Assembly: GCA_031266115.1 (NCBI GenBank)
Contig: JAISBQ010000206.1
Span: 1 to 10,631 of the forward strand
DNA: 10,631 bases
Reading direction: 5' to 3'
DNA from: Bifidobacteriaceae bacterium
Lineage (GTDB): Bacteria; Actinomycetota; Actinomycetes; Actinomycetales; WQXJ01
This document shows, one piece after another, positions 1 to 5,767 of the stretch (its first letter is position 1; each line of letters begins with the position of its first letter). A program made the translations under genes and the position numbers. Under the pieces are notes generated by a model. It made no database searches. It had not been told where the DNA came from and saw only the letters and a list, made by a program, of their open reading frames with translations.

Positions 1-42
1 CGCCAACGCACCCACCCCACACTTGACACCACCAAGGAATAA
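1..42 (+). CDS. possible C-terminal end of a truncated plus-strand gene
   Basis: Frame 1 is open from the window edge to a TAA at 40-42 and would encode RQRTHPTLDTTKE. Thirteen residues are too few to name a family. Most third positions are C or G, as in a real actinobacterial gene, but several are not, so chance is quite possible. If real, this gene points toward thiQ, and 43-509 is the space between two converging gene ends. An AAGGA at 34-38 lies within its last codons. Confidence 0.3.
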   Translation, partial: RQRTHPTLDTTKE

Positions 43-69
43 CCACCATGCTCACAACACACCCCACAT

Positions 70-112
70 GGTCCCATCACCCTGGCAACCAGACGGTCCC
101 AACACCCTGGCA
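70..112. repeat. 18-bp direct repeat, two copies, 25-bp period
   Basis: GGTCCCATCACCCTGGCA at 70-87 recurs as GGTCCCAACACCCTGGCA at 95-112, with one mismatch in 18 bases. Two copies with a period of 25 bases resemble a small tandem duplication. Binding sites are possible but nothing else supports that. Confidence 0.7.
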
Positions 113-134
113 GATGACAACGATGGATCGTCGA

Positions 135-191
135 GGGGTGTCGGAAACGTACCGAAAACGCGTCGCAACAAATCTCGGTACGGTTCCGACC
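135..191. repeat. long palindromic repeat, copy 1
   Basis: The left arm GTCGGAAACGTACCGA (140-155) is matched by the right arm TCGGTACGGTTCCGAC (175-190). This is a 16-bp inverted repeat with a single mismatch at 183 and a 19-base A-rich loop (156-174). The whole 57-base unit, including the preceding GGGGT, recurs at 271-327 with two differences (165/301 and 183/319). Arms of this length and near-exact duplication suggest an extragenic palindromic element or a protein-binding site. No T-tract follows the stem on either strand, so a standard intrinsic terminator is less likely. Confidence 0.85.
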
Positions 192-270
192 GTCCACGTC
201 ACACGCCCACCAGACCCACTCGAGTGTTCACCCAGGTCACACGGTTACCACCAGATCGCGGGCCACGACC

Positions 271-327
271 GGGGTGTCGGAAACGTACCGAAAACGCGTC
301 ACAACAAATCTCGGTACGTTTCCGACC
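271..327. repeat. long palindromic repeat, copy 2 (perfect stem)
   Basis: The arm at 276-291 (GTCGGAAACGTACCGA) and the arm at 311-326 (TCGGTACGTTTCCGAC) are exact reverse complements over 16 bases, around a 19-base loop at 292-310. The copy starts 136 bases after copy 1. Relative to the perfect stem here, copy 1 carries T-to-G at 183, so copy 2 is the intact form. Loops differ by only one base between copies, so sequence as well as pairing has been kept or the duplication is recent. Confidence 0.88.
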
Positions 328-472
328 AGTCCCCGACAGCTACCCTCCCCATCAGCCAGCCCACCACGGGCAAGGTGGCAGTGACGGCCACCGGGCCATC
401 CTTCGAGAGAACCGTCAAATCCACCTCGAAAGGAAAGTGACCGCGATGACCGTCGCACCTAGTATCGACCCT

Positions 473-498
473 GGTAGCCACGCGGTCCGGAGGCTACC
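473..498 (-). terminator. hairpin just downstream of thiQ, possible transcription end
   Basis: GGTAGCC (473-479) and GGCTACC (492-498) form a 7-bp stem with a 12-base loop. The stem begins 12 bases past the thiQ stop codon (512-510) on the minus strand, the usual place for a terminator. No T-run follows. Actinobacterial terminators often lack a U-tract, but that absence keeps the call tentative. Confidence 0.4.
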
Positions 499-509
499 TC
501 GACGCCCGC

Positions 510-2024
510 TCACTGTAGGTCTCGGCCCGTGACGCCTGATCTCGGTCGCGTGTCAGGGTCCGCAGGTCCGCGGGTGCAGATGACGGCGAGCGTGGCAGAA
601 TCCAGTGCCGGCCCGCCGCCGATGGCGGCACGCGAGGCCACGGTGACCTCGATGTCGCCCAGTGCGTCGAGAGTGACCTCGGCGATCGGGCCGGCTGTCG
701 TCGTCCTGATCTCCGCGCGCGCCATCTTCGGATCGTGCTCGGCGATGCGCAACGTCCCCGGCCGAAGTCCCACGCGGACCGGAACCGAGCGTTCAGGCTG
801 GGGTGGGGCGGCGGCCGGAGAGGTGGCGGCAGCCACGGCATCGTCGGCCTTACTGACGAAGCCTGGACCTGCCACCAACCGATACGGCACCGGGACCGTT
901 CCGAAGCGTGTGCGCAGGACGGCCGGGCCGCCGGGGGAAGTGGGTGGGTGGATGTGACCGTCGAGGAACCAGCGGCAGCCGAGAAACCGGGCGACCGGCT
1001 CGCTGATCGGCGTGCGCCACAGGGTTGCAGGGGTCCCCACCTGCGCGATTCGCCCGTCCAGCATGACGGCCACCGTGTCCGCGACGGCGAAGGCCTCGCT
1101 CTGGTCGTGGGTGACAAACACGGCGGTGACGTGTTCTGCGCGCAGGATGCGGCGCATGTCCCGAGCTAGGCGCCCCCGCAGGGCGGCGTCGAGGGCGGAC
1201 AACGGCTCGTCAAGGAGGAGCAGGCGCGGGCGCGGCGCGAGTGCTCGCGCCAAGGTGACCCGTTGTTGCTCGCCGCCGGACAGGGTGCCCACGTCCCGAC
1301 GCGCATATCCTTCCAGGTCAACAAGGTGAAGGAGATTGTCCACGCGGTCAGCTCGCCAAGTCCGGATCGCGGCGCGACGGGCGAGGTAGGCGCGGGAGGT
1401 CACCGCTCCATGAGTTGCCTCGCCGCGCGGATCGCCGTCCCTACCACCAGGATCGCTATTCTCGGCTCGGGTTGTTCCCCCCAAGCCGACGGCGCCACGG
1501 TCTGTCCGGCGCCTGCGCGGTAGCCCGTAGGCGATGTTGGCCCCAACGTCCATGTGCGCGAACAGCTGGCCGTCCTGGAACAGCAATCCGAAGCCGCGTT
1601 TGTGCACCGGAACGCGAGACATATCGTGGCCGTCCCACGTCACATGGCCGGTTTCGGGTGTCTCCAAACCGGCCACCGCCCGCAGGAGGGTCGACTTGCC
1701 ACTGCCGGACGGGCCGAGCAACGCGAGGATTTGACCGGGCGCGACATCAAGCTGCACGCCATCGACGGCGAGCGTCTCGCCAAACCGAACCGACAGGTCG
1801 CGCACGCCTAGACCACCCACGACGTCACCCGTGTCCCGCTGTGCGCCCGCCTCGCTCCGCCGTGTGCCCGCATCCTCGCTCGCCCCGCCACCCGTCGCCC
1901 CGCCACCCGTCGCCCCGCAACCGCTCGCCCCGCCACCCACCGCCCCGCGTTCCACCGTGCCGCGTTCCACCGTGCCGCCTCCGATCCTTGCTCGCCCGCC
2001 ATTCCCGCCTCTCAGCCCACTCAC
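510..2024 (-). CDS. thiQ: thiamine ABC transporter ATP-binding protein ThiQ
   Basis: ATPase that hydrolyses ATP on the cytoplasmic face to drive thiamine/TPP import. Counted from GTG 2024 (504 residues): Walker A GPSGSGKST 104-112, Q-loop Gln150, signature LSGGE 248-252, Walker B LLLLDE 268-273, switch His306. About 160 further residues include a TOBE-like segment around VRVGLRPGTL, longer than the roughly 230-residue enterobacterial ThiQ. The start is uncertain. GTG 2024 overlaps the thiP stop by four bases (GTGA), the normal coupled arrangement, but it adds a 68-residue Gly-rich extension coded by 15-bp repeats. GTG 1820, just before the ABC core, would give 436 residues. A second oddity is a low-complexity, Arg/Gly-rich stretch at about 170-224 between Q-loop and signature, which appears to be an insertion relative to compact ThiQ proteins. 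Naming as thiamine rather than iron or putrescine ATPase rests on the operon and its riboswitch. Confidence 0.9.
   Translation of the reverse strand: MSGLRGGNGGRARIGGGTVERGTVERGAVGGGASGCGATGGGATGGGASEDAGTRRSEAGAQRDTGDVVGGLGVRDLSVRFGETLAVDGVQLDVAPGQILALLGPSGSGKSTLLRAVAGLETPETGHVTWDGHDMSRVPVHKRGFGLLFQDGQLFAHMDVGANIAYGLPRRRRTDRGAVGLGGTTRAENSDPGGRDGDPRGEATHGAVTSRAYLARRAAIRTWRADRVDNLLHLVDLEGYARRDVGTLSGGEQQRVTLARALAPRPRLLLLDEPLSALDAALRGRLARDMRRILRAEHVTAVFVTHDQSEAFAVADTVAVMLDGRIAQVGTPATLWRTPISEPVARFLGCRWFLDGHIHPPTSPGGPAVLRTRFGTVPVPYRLVAGPGFVSKADDAVAAATSPAAAPPQPERSVPVRVGLRPGTLRIAEHDPKMARAEIRTTTAGPIAEVTLDALGDIEVTVASRAAIGGGPALDSATLAVICTRGPADPDTRPRSGVTGRDLQ
1881..1985. repeat. degenerate 15-bp tandem repeat at the thiQ 5' end
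   Basis: Seven consecutive 15-base units start at 1881, 1896, 1911, 1926, 1941, 1956 and 1971. The first two are identical (CGCCCCGCCACCCGT). The next ones drift, and units five and six share CGTTCCAC. Since 15 is a multiple of three, copy-number change keeps the thiQ frame and only lengthens or shortens a Gly/Ala/Thr-rich tail (GATGG-like, then GTVER-like units). A weaker unit may precede at 1866-1880. Confidence 0.85.
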
Positions 2025-3874
2025 CACTCGACCACCGCCCCGCCACGCTCCCGCCCCGTCCAACCACGCACCCGCGCCCGCTCGGCGAGGACCATGACAG
2101 CGCTGGTCACGGCCGCGAGCAGCACGCACCCGGCCAGCGCCGTGCCGAAATTGGCCGGGCCGGGCCGGCCGAGCAACCGGAAGATCGCGACCGGCAGCGT
2201 GGCAGTGGCTGGTCGGGCGAGGAATGCCGTGGCCCCGAACTCTCCCATCGCCACGGCGAAGGCCAGTCCGGCCGCCACCCCCAGCGCGCGTGCGGCGATG
2301 GGCAGATCGATGGTGCACCACACCCGCGCTGGGCTCGCGCCGAGCAGCGCCGCCGCCTCCCGTTGACGTGGGTCGATCCCCCGCAACACCGGCAGCATCG
2401 ACCGCACCACCACCGGTGTCGCCACCACCGCCTGGGCGAGCGGCACCATGAGTGCCGACCCGCGCAGGTCGAGCGGCGGCCGGTCCAACGCGATGAGGAA
2501 CCCGAACCCGACCGTCACGGCTGACACCCCGAGTGGCGCCATCGCGATCCCGTCCAGCATCCCCACCAACCGCCGCCCTGCCGCCGTGCGCGCGCGCCGC
2601 GAGGCCACCCCCGCCACCATCAGGCCAATGACCAACGAGATCACCGTCGCTCCTGCCGCCACGCGGATGGACGTTCCTGCGGCGGCGAGCATCGACGTCG
2701 GCATCCCCGACGTCCCACCCGCCACCGCGAGGCGCGCATAGTTCCCGAACCCCCACCCGGAGCCGGTGTGCAGCGAGCGGACCGCCAGCGCCGCCATCGG
2801 ACCGGTGATGGCCAGCGCCGTGAGAGCGGTCACCACACCAGGGACGATGTCGGCCCTGACGAGCCGCCGCATCTCGCGCCCGCTCGGAGCACGCACCCGC
2901 GCACTCCGCTCTCGGCGCCGCCTGGCCGCACCGGCGGCGCCGAGCACCAGGACGACCACCGCCAGCTGCACGACGGACAGCACCGACGCGGCGCGAAGGT
3001 CCAGCATCTGCGTGGTCTGGAGCCAGATCTCCGTCTCGATCGTGCCCGCGCGCAGCCCGCCCAAGATCAACACGGTCCCGAACGCCGTCGCGGAGAAAAG
3101 GAACACGAGGCAGGAGGTGGAGGCGATGGCCGGGGCGAGGGACGGCATCGTCACCGTCCACCAGGTGCGCGCGCCACTCGCTCCGAGCGCCCGCGCGGCC
3201 TGCCCCGGACGCGGGTCTATGCCGGCCCAGAATGTCCCCACAGACCGGACAAACAGCCCACAGTTGAAAAACACGAGCGCGGCGATGACCGCCGTCATCG
3301 TCCCATCAATGCCGAGCCATCCGAGCGGACCCGAAGGCCCGATCAGCGACCGGAACGCCACACCGACCACCACGGCCGGCAACACGAACGGCACCGTGAA
3401 CACGAGCCGCACCACTCCGCGACCCGGGAACCGGCGCCGGTAGCAGATGTGGGCGGCTGGCAGTCCCAGCCCACCGACGATGACGGTCGCCGCCCCTGCT
3501 TGTCCCAGTGTCTGACCGATAATCCGCCAGGTGCGCGGCCGGGCGAATACGTCGGAGAACCCGGTGATGTCGATGTGGCCCGCGTCGGTGAATCCGCGCC
3601 CGATCATCGCGGCAACCGGCCAGGCGAACACCACACCGAAGAACGCCAGCGGGACGATGACGGCCGCGACGACGGCCGCGACCCGCAGCGCCCGCCCGAG
3701 ATCCGGTTCCGGCCACCTACCCTCGTGTTCCATTCGCTCGCGGTCTCGTTCTGGCCGCCCGTCGCCGTGTTCCGCCCGCTCGCGATCCCGCTCCGGCCGC
3801 CCACGGTTCTGCGGCGCCGGGCCGCGATCTCGTGTCGGCTGCCCACAGCCCCGCCCGGCCCGCCTCAGAGCCAC
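2021..3874 (-). CDS. thiP: thiamine ABC transporter permease ThiP
   Basis: Inner-membrane permease of the thiamine importer, 617 residues from GTG 3874. It is a tandem of two permease halves, as in ThiP and the iron permease FbpB. Each half has about six hydrophobic segments and an EAA coupling loop that meets the ATPase: QAARALGASGARTWW at 225-239 and EAAALLGASPARVW at 506-519. First hydrophobic segment is about 64-91. GTG 3874 is chosen because GAAGG sits seven bases upstream, overlapping the thiB stop; the gap to thiB is 10 bases. An ATG at 3733 (570 residues) just ahead of the first helix is an alternative without a clear ribosome binding site. The N-terminal 60 residues are hydrophilic and repetitive (GRPERDRER twice), unlike the short tail usual in the family. 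The stop overlaps the thiQ GTG. ThiP is about 536 residues in enterobacteria, so the extra length is mostly this tail. Confidence 0.92.
   Translation of the reverse strand: MALRRAGRGCGQPTRDRGPAPQNRGRPERDRERAEHGDGRPERDRERMEHEGRWPEPDLGRALRVAAVVAAVIVPLAFFGVVFAWPVAAMIGRGFTDAGHIDITGFSDVFARPRTWRIIGQTLGQAGAATVIVGGLGLPAAHICYRRRFPGRGVVRLVFTVPFVLPAVVVGVAFRSLIGPSGPLGWLGIDGTMTAVIAALVFFNCGLFVRSVGTFWAGIDPRPGQAARALGASGARTWWTVTMPSLAPAIASTSCLVFLFSATAFGTVLILGGLRAGTIETEIWLQTTQMLDLRAASVLSVVQLAVVVLVLGAAGAARRRRERSARVRAPSGREMRRLVRADIVPGVVTALTALAITGPMAALAVRSLHTGSGWGFGNYARLAVAGGTSGMPTSMLAAAGTSIRVAAGATVISLVIGLMVAGVASRRARTAAGRRLVGMLDGIAMAPLGVSAVTVGFGFLIALDRPPLDLRGSALMVPLAQAVVATPVVVRSMLPVLRGIDPRQREAAALLGASPARVWCTIDLPIAARALGVAAGLAFAVAMGEFGATAFLARPATATLPVAIFRLLGRPGPANFGTALAGCVLLAAVTSAVMVLAERARVRGWTGRERGGAVVEW
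3719..3844. repeat. 42-bp repeat units in the thiP N-terminal coding region
   Basis: Residues 25-38 and 39-52 of ThiP are two 14-residue units that both begin GRPERDRER (DNA 3761-3802 and 3719-3760). Residues 11-24 (GQPTRDRG..., 3803-3844) look like a third, more diverged unit. The 42-base period keeps the reading frame. The units are Arg/Glu-rich and should lie in the cytoplasm ahead of the first membrane helix. Confidence 0.75.
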
Positions 3875-3884
3875 TGCCCTACCT

Positions 3885-4991
3885 TCACCCGACCACCGTC
3901 GCCGTCCACTCCTCGATCCACCGTTCGCGGCTCGCAGAGATCTCATCTGCCGGTAGGCTCCACGGCTCGTCGGCCAGGGGAGCGAACTCCACCCATGCCT
4001 CGGGGAGGGGAGCGTCGGTGTTGACGGGGTACACCCACATCGACTCGGGGATGTCGGACTGGAACGTGACCGAGCCGAGGAAATCCACCAACGCGGACGC
4101 GCCTTGAGGGTTGGCGGCGCCGCTGAGCACTCCGGCGTATTCGACCTGCCGGAAGCAGGTCTCAGGCAAGGCGCCGGTTGGGGCCACCGTCGCACCGTCC
4201 GGGACCTCGGCCGGTGGCGATGACGCGTACGAGACCACGAGCGGCCGGTCCCCTTGCGATGACGGCCCGGAGAAGTCCACGTAGTAGGCGTCGGACCACC
4301 CGTCCACGGCGCGCAGTCCGTTGCCCGACAACGCCGTCCAGTAGTCCCGCCATCCGTCCTCGCCGAACGCCGCGACGGTGGCCAGCAGGAAGGCCAACCC
4401 GGGCGATGACGTGGCCGGGTTCTCCACCACGAGCAAGTCTTTGTATTCGGCTTTGGTCAGGTCTTCGAGTGCGACCGGTTCGGTGATTCCGGCCTCGGCA
4501 AACCATTCGTGGTCGATGTTGACGCACACGTCGGAATAGTCGATGGGCGCCAGGTAGCCTTCGCCGTCGGCGGCGAACGTCTCTGCGCCCGGAACCGCTG
4601 TGGCCTGCAAGCCGGCGAGGACATCTTGGGAGATCGCCCTGGACGCAAACGTGGTGTCGATCCCGAACACCGCATCCCCCACGGGGTTGTCCTTGGTCAA
4701 GATGAGCTGGTTGACCAGCGATCCAGCGTCGCCCACGGGGATCACCTCTACCGTGTACCCGGTGTCAGCTGTGAATTGGTCGAACACTCCGTCGCTCACC
4801 GCGAACGAGTCGTGGGTGACCAGCCGGACGGTTCCGCCGTCCGCAGGGGTGTCCGGGGAGCCGGCCACCTGAGCGGGCGTGGTGTCGGTGCCATCGCGTG
4901 GGCCGGCATCGTCCCCGACGATGCCGGAGCAGCCGGCCAGCGTCGCAGCCACCAGGGCGGCGGCTGCCCATCGCACCATCCGGCGCGTCAC
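3885..4991 (-). CDS. thiB: thiamine-binding lipoprotein ThiB
   Basis: Periplasmic-type solute-binding protein of the thiamine/TPP importer, held at the outer face of the membrane as a lipoprotein. From GTG 4991 (368 residues) it has a basic n-region (VTRRMVRW), a hydrophobic core at 9-19 and a lipobox LAGC with the lipidated Cys at 21. An acidic Asp/Thr/Pro-rich linker follows. The mature part shows ThiB-like blocks: THDSFAVSDGVF, NQLILTKDNPVGDAVFGID, VNIDHEWF, VSYASSPPAEV. Start choice is difficult. GTG 4991 and ATG 4979 give a normal signal peptide, but the best ribosome binding site is GGGAGG before ATG 5222, right after the riboswitch. That start is in frame and would add 77 Arg/Ser/Pro-rich residues ahead of the signal peptide (445 residues). 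First gene of thiBPQ, directly controlled by the TPP riboswitch upstream. Related iron or sulfate binders are less likely given that riboswitch. Confidence 0.9.
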   Translation of the reverse strand: MTRRMVRWAAAALVAATLAGCSGIVGDDAGPRDGTDTTPAQVAGSPDTPADGGTVRLVTHDSFAVSDGVFDQFTADTGYTVEVIPVGDAGSLVNQLILTKDNPVGDAVFGIDTTFASRAISQDVLAGLQATAVPGAETFAADGEGYLAPIDYSDVCVNIDHEWFAEAGITEPVALEDLTKAEYKDLLVVENPATSSPGLAFLLATVAAFGEDGWRDYWTALSGNGLRAVDGWSDAYYVDFSGPSSQGDRPLVVSYASSPPAEVPDGATVAPTGALPETCFRQVEYAGVLSGAANPQGASALVDFLGSVTFQSDIPESMWVYPVNTDAPLPEAWVEFAPLADEPWSLPADEISASRERWIEEWTATVVG

Positions 4992-5288
4992 AGCACCCCA
5001 CGAAGTGTCCTTCCTTGGCTTCGCTTCGGTCCGGTCATTGACGGGAGTGGGCCAGAGCGTCGAGCTTGCTCGTGTGCTCTGGCGAGCGAACGAGAGTCGA
5101 GGGAACGCAGCGACCGAGCATTTGCGCGGCGAGGCCCCAAGGAGCGAACTCGGGACAACTCGGCTCAAACGTCGCGGTCTCGCGCGCCAAGGTGCTGTAG
5201 GTGTTGCCAATGAAGCAGTCATGATGGGTCCTCCCGTGACATGGATCGCGGAAGGGGTCCGGCCGGTGGACCGGAAAGAGTTCAAGCC
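4992..5288 (-). promoter_or_regulatory. thiB leader with candidate riboswitch expression platform
   Basis: On the minus strand GGGAGG (5235-5230) stands seven to eight bases before ATG 5222, the strongest Shine-Dalgarno in the operon. Upstream, CCTTCC (5255-5250) can pair with it across six bases (one G-U pair), which would fit translational control by the adjacent TPP aptamer. The remaining 230 bases to the lipoprotein start are open in the thiB frame but read as Arg/Ser/Pro-rich sequence. They contain the hairpin at 5051-5083. ATG 5036 starts a 16-codon frame whose TGA overlaps GTG 4991. Confidence 0.55.
5051..5083. repeat. palindromic hairpin in the thiB leader
   Basis: GCCAGAGC (5051-5058) pairs with GCTCTGGC (5076-5083). 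Inside, CGAG (5061-5064) pairs with CTCG (5069-5072) around a CTTG loop, leaving a small 2/3-base internal loop. This gives 12 base pairs in a 33-base element. The flanks (GCGAACGAGAG, GAGGGAACGCAGCGA) have the purine-rich, CGA-repeating look of extragenic repeats. No U-tract follows on the minus strand. Confidence 0.65.
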
Positions 5289-5377
5289 CGACTTCCTTCG
5301 CCGGCGTTACCCGGATCAGGTTCGAGGGTCTGCGCGTGAGCGCACTCTCAGCCGGGCGGCGCCCAGCTCCCCTGTCG
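5289..5377 (-). ncRNA. TPP riboswitch (THI element)
   Basis: Reading the minus strand, the aptamer shows the hallmark pieces in order: a GGGGAGC strand of the P2 side, GGCTGAGA with the TPP-sensing CUGAGA at 5351-5346, a GCGC/GCGC P3-type hairpin with ACCC after it, then GAACCTGATCCGG (5323-5311) and GGCGAAGGAAG at the 3' side. CGAC (5377-5374) and GTCG (5292-5289) can close P1. It sits about 300 bases before thiB and 55 bases before the GGGAGG ribosome binding site. Binding of thiamine pyrophosphate should reduce thiBPQ expression. Confidence 0.95.
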
Positions 5378-5387
5378 TTCGGTGGAG

Positions 5388-5393
5388 AGCATA
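5388..5393 (-). promoter_or_regulatory. candidate -10 element of the thiBPQ promoter
   Basis: TATGCT on the minus strand (5393-5388) lies about 11 bases before the first paired base of the riboswitch, which would start the transcript just ahead of the aptamer. No good -35 hexamer is visible 16-18 bases upstream, as is common in actinobacteria. The call relies on spacing to the aptamer. Confidence 0.45.
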
Positions 5394-5485
5394 GTGGACG
5401 GCTGGGCGGTGGAGGCCCGCGAGGACGGCGGCCTGCCGGGACCGGTAGGGTCGAACGGTTGGGCACGGACCGAGAGGGGCACCGC

Positions 5486-5767
5486 ATGGACCTGCAGCGC
5501 ACGATCTACCGGACTCTGGCCACGGTCGCGGCAGGGTTTCTGCCCACGCATCTCGTGGGGCTGGTTTGGCGTCTCGCGGTCAGACAGGCTCCTCCCAAGG
5601 ATGCCGAAGACCTGGACGTTCCGACATCTCAGGCTGTGGTGTTCGCCGGGGTGCTCGGCGCGGCGACAGCCATCGCGCAGACTCTCGCGGCCCGGAGGGC
5701 TCTGGTCGCGGTGGCACGCCGCGAACGGTTCGTCGCGGTGGCGCGCAGCGAAAGGTTGGCCGGGTAA
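5486..5767 (+). CDS. small DUF4235-like membrane protein
   Basis: A 93-residue protein with two hydrophobic stretches (about 7-28 and 49-68), joined by a short polar loop with RQAPP at 33-37. The pattern of a first helix ending in Trp-Arg, a Pro-Pro in the loop, then an A.LGAATA helix ending in AARRA matches DUF4235, a family of roughly 90-residue actinobacterial membrane proteins without known function. ATG 5486 is chosen because AGAGGGG (5472-5478) precedes it by seven bases. The gene is divergent from the thi operon and shares the short upstream region. A TAGGGT at 5446-5451 could be its -10 element. The C-terminus contains a duplicated nine-residue unit (VAVARRERF, VAVARSERL), coded by a 27-bp tandem repeat at 5705-5758. 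Family assignment is from memory of the pattern. Confidence 0.75.
   Translation: MDLQRTIYRTLATVAAGFLPTHLVGLVWRLAVRQAPPKDAEDLDVPTSQAVVFAGVLGAATAIAQTLAARRALVAVARRERFVAVARSERLAG
5705..5758 (+). repeat. 27-bp tandem duplication inside the small membrane protein gene
   Basis: Two adjoining 27-base units, 5705-5731 and 5732-5758, both begin GTCGCGGTGGC and differ at only a few positions. They encode VAVARRERF and VAVARSERL, basic residues that should lie in the cytoplasm after the second helix. Confidence 0.7.

Larger units (their letters stand above)
43..509. other. gene-poor interval between converging gene ends, rich in repeats
   Basis: No open frame here looks like a conserved protein. The frame starting at ATG 48 has an AAGGA nine bases upstream and runs to 440. 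It passes through both palindromes, reading them as different peptides, and is rich in H, P, T and R, as expected of non-coding GC-rich DNA. A second short frame, ATG 446 to TGA 532 (28 codons, preceded by an AAAGGAAAG), runs into the thiQ end on the opposite strand. What the interval clearly holds is an 18-bp direct repeat (70-112), two large palindromes (135-327), a six-base-pair stem (GGTGGC at 374-379 with GCCACC at 387-392) and a hairpin just beyond the thiQ stop. Confidence 0.6.

Noticed and set aside
135..327. CRISPR array
   Set aside because: Only two units, each a long self-complementary palindrome, with a 79-base gap and no cas genes.
48..440. 130-codon open frame with an AAGGA upstream
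   Set aside because: It runs through both palindromes, and its composition (H, P, T, R) is that of random GC-rich sequence. No domain or hydrophobic pattern is visible. The ribosome binding site keeps it from being excluded outright.
446..532. 28-codon open frame preceded by AAAGGAAAG
   Set aside because: Short, no recognisable features, overlaps the thiQ end and its hairpin on the other strand.
2025..3161. Long upstream extension of the thiQ frame
   Set aside because: It is the shadow of thiP in another frame; the protein is Gly/Arg-rich nonsense and the GTG overlapping the thiP stop gives a sensible start.
5035..5502. 155-codon minus-strand frame across the riboswitch
   Set aside because: It covers the conserved TPP aptamer, has no family resemblance and lacks a ribosome binding site at its start. 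Its end overlap with ATG 5036 is noted in a finding.
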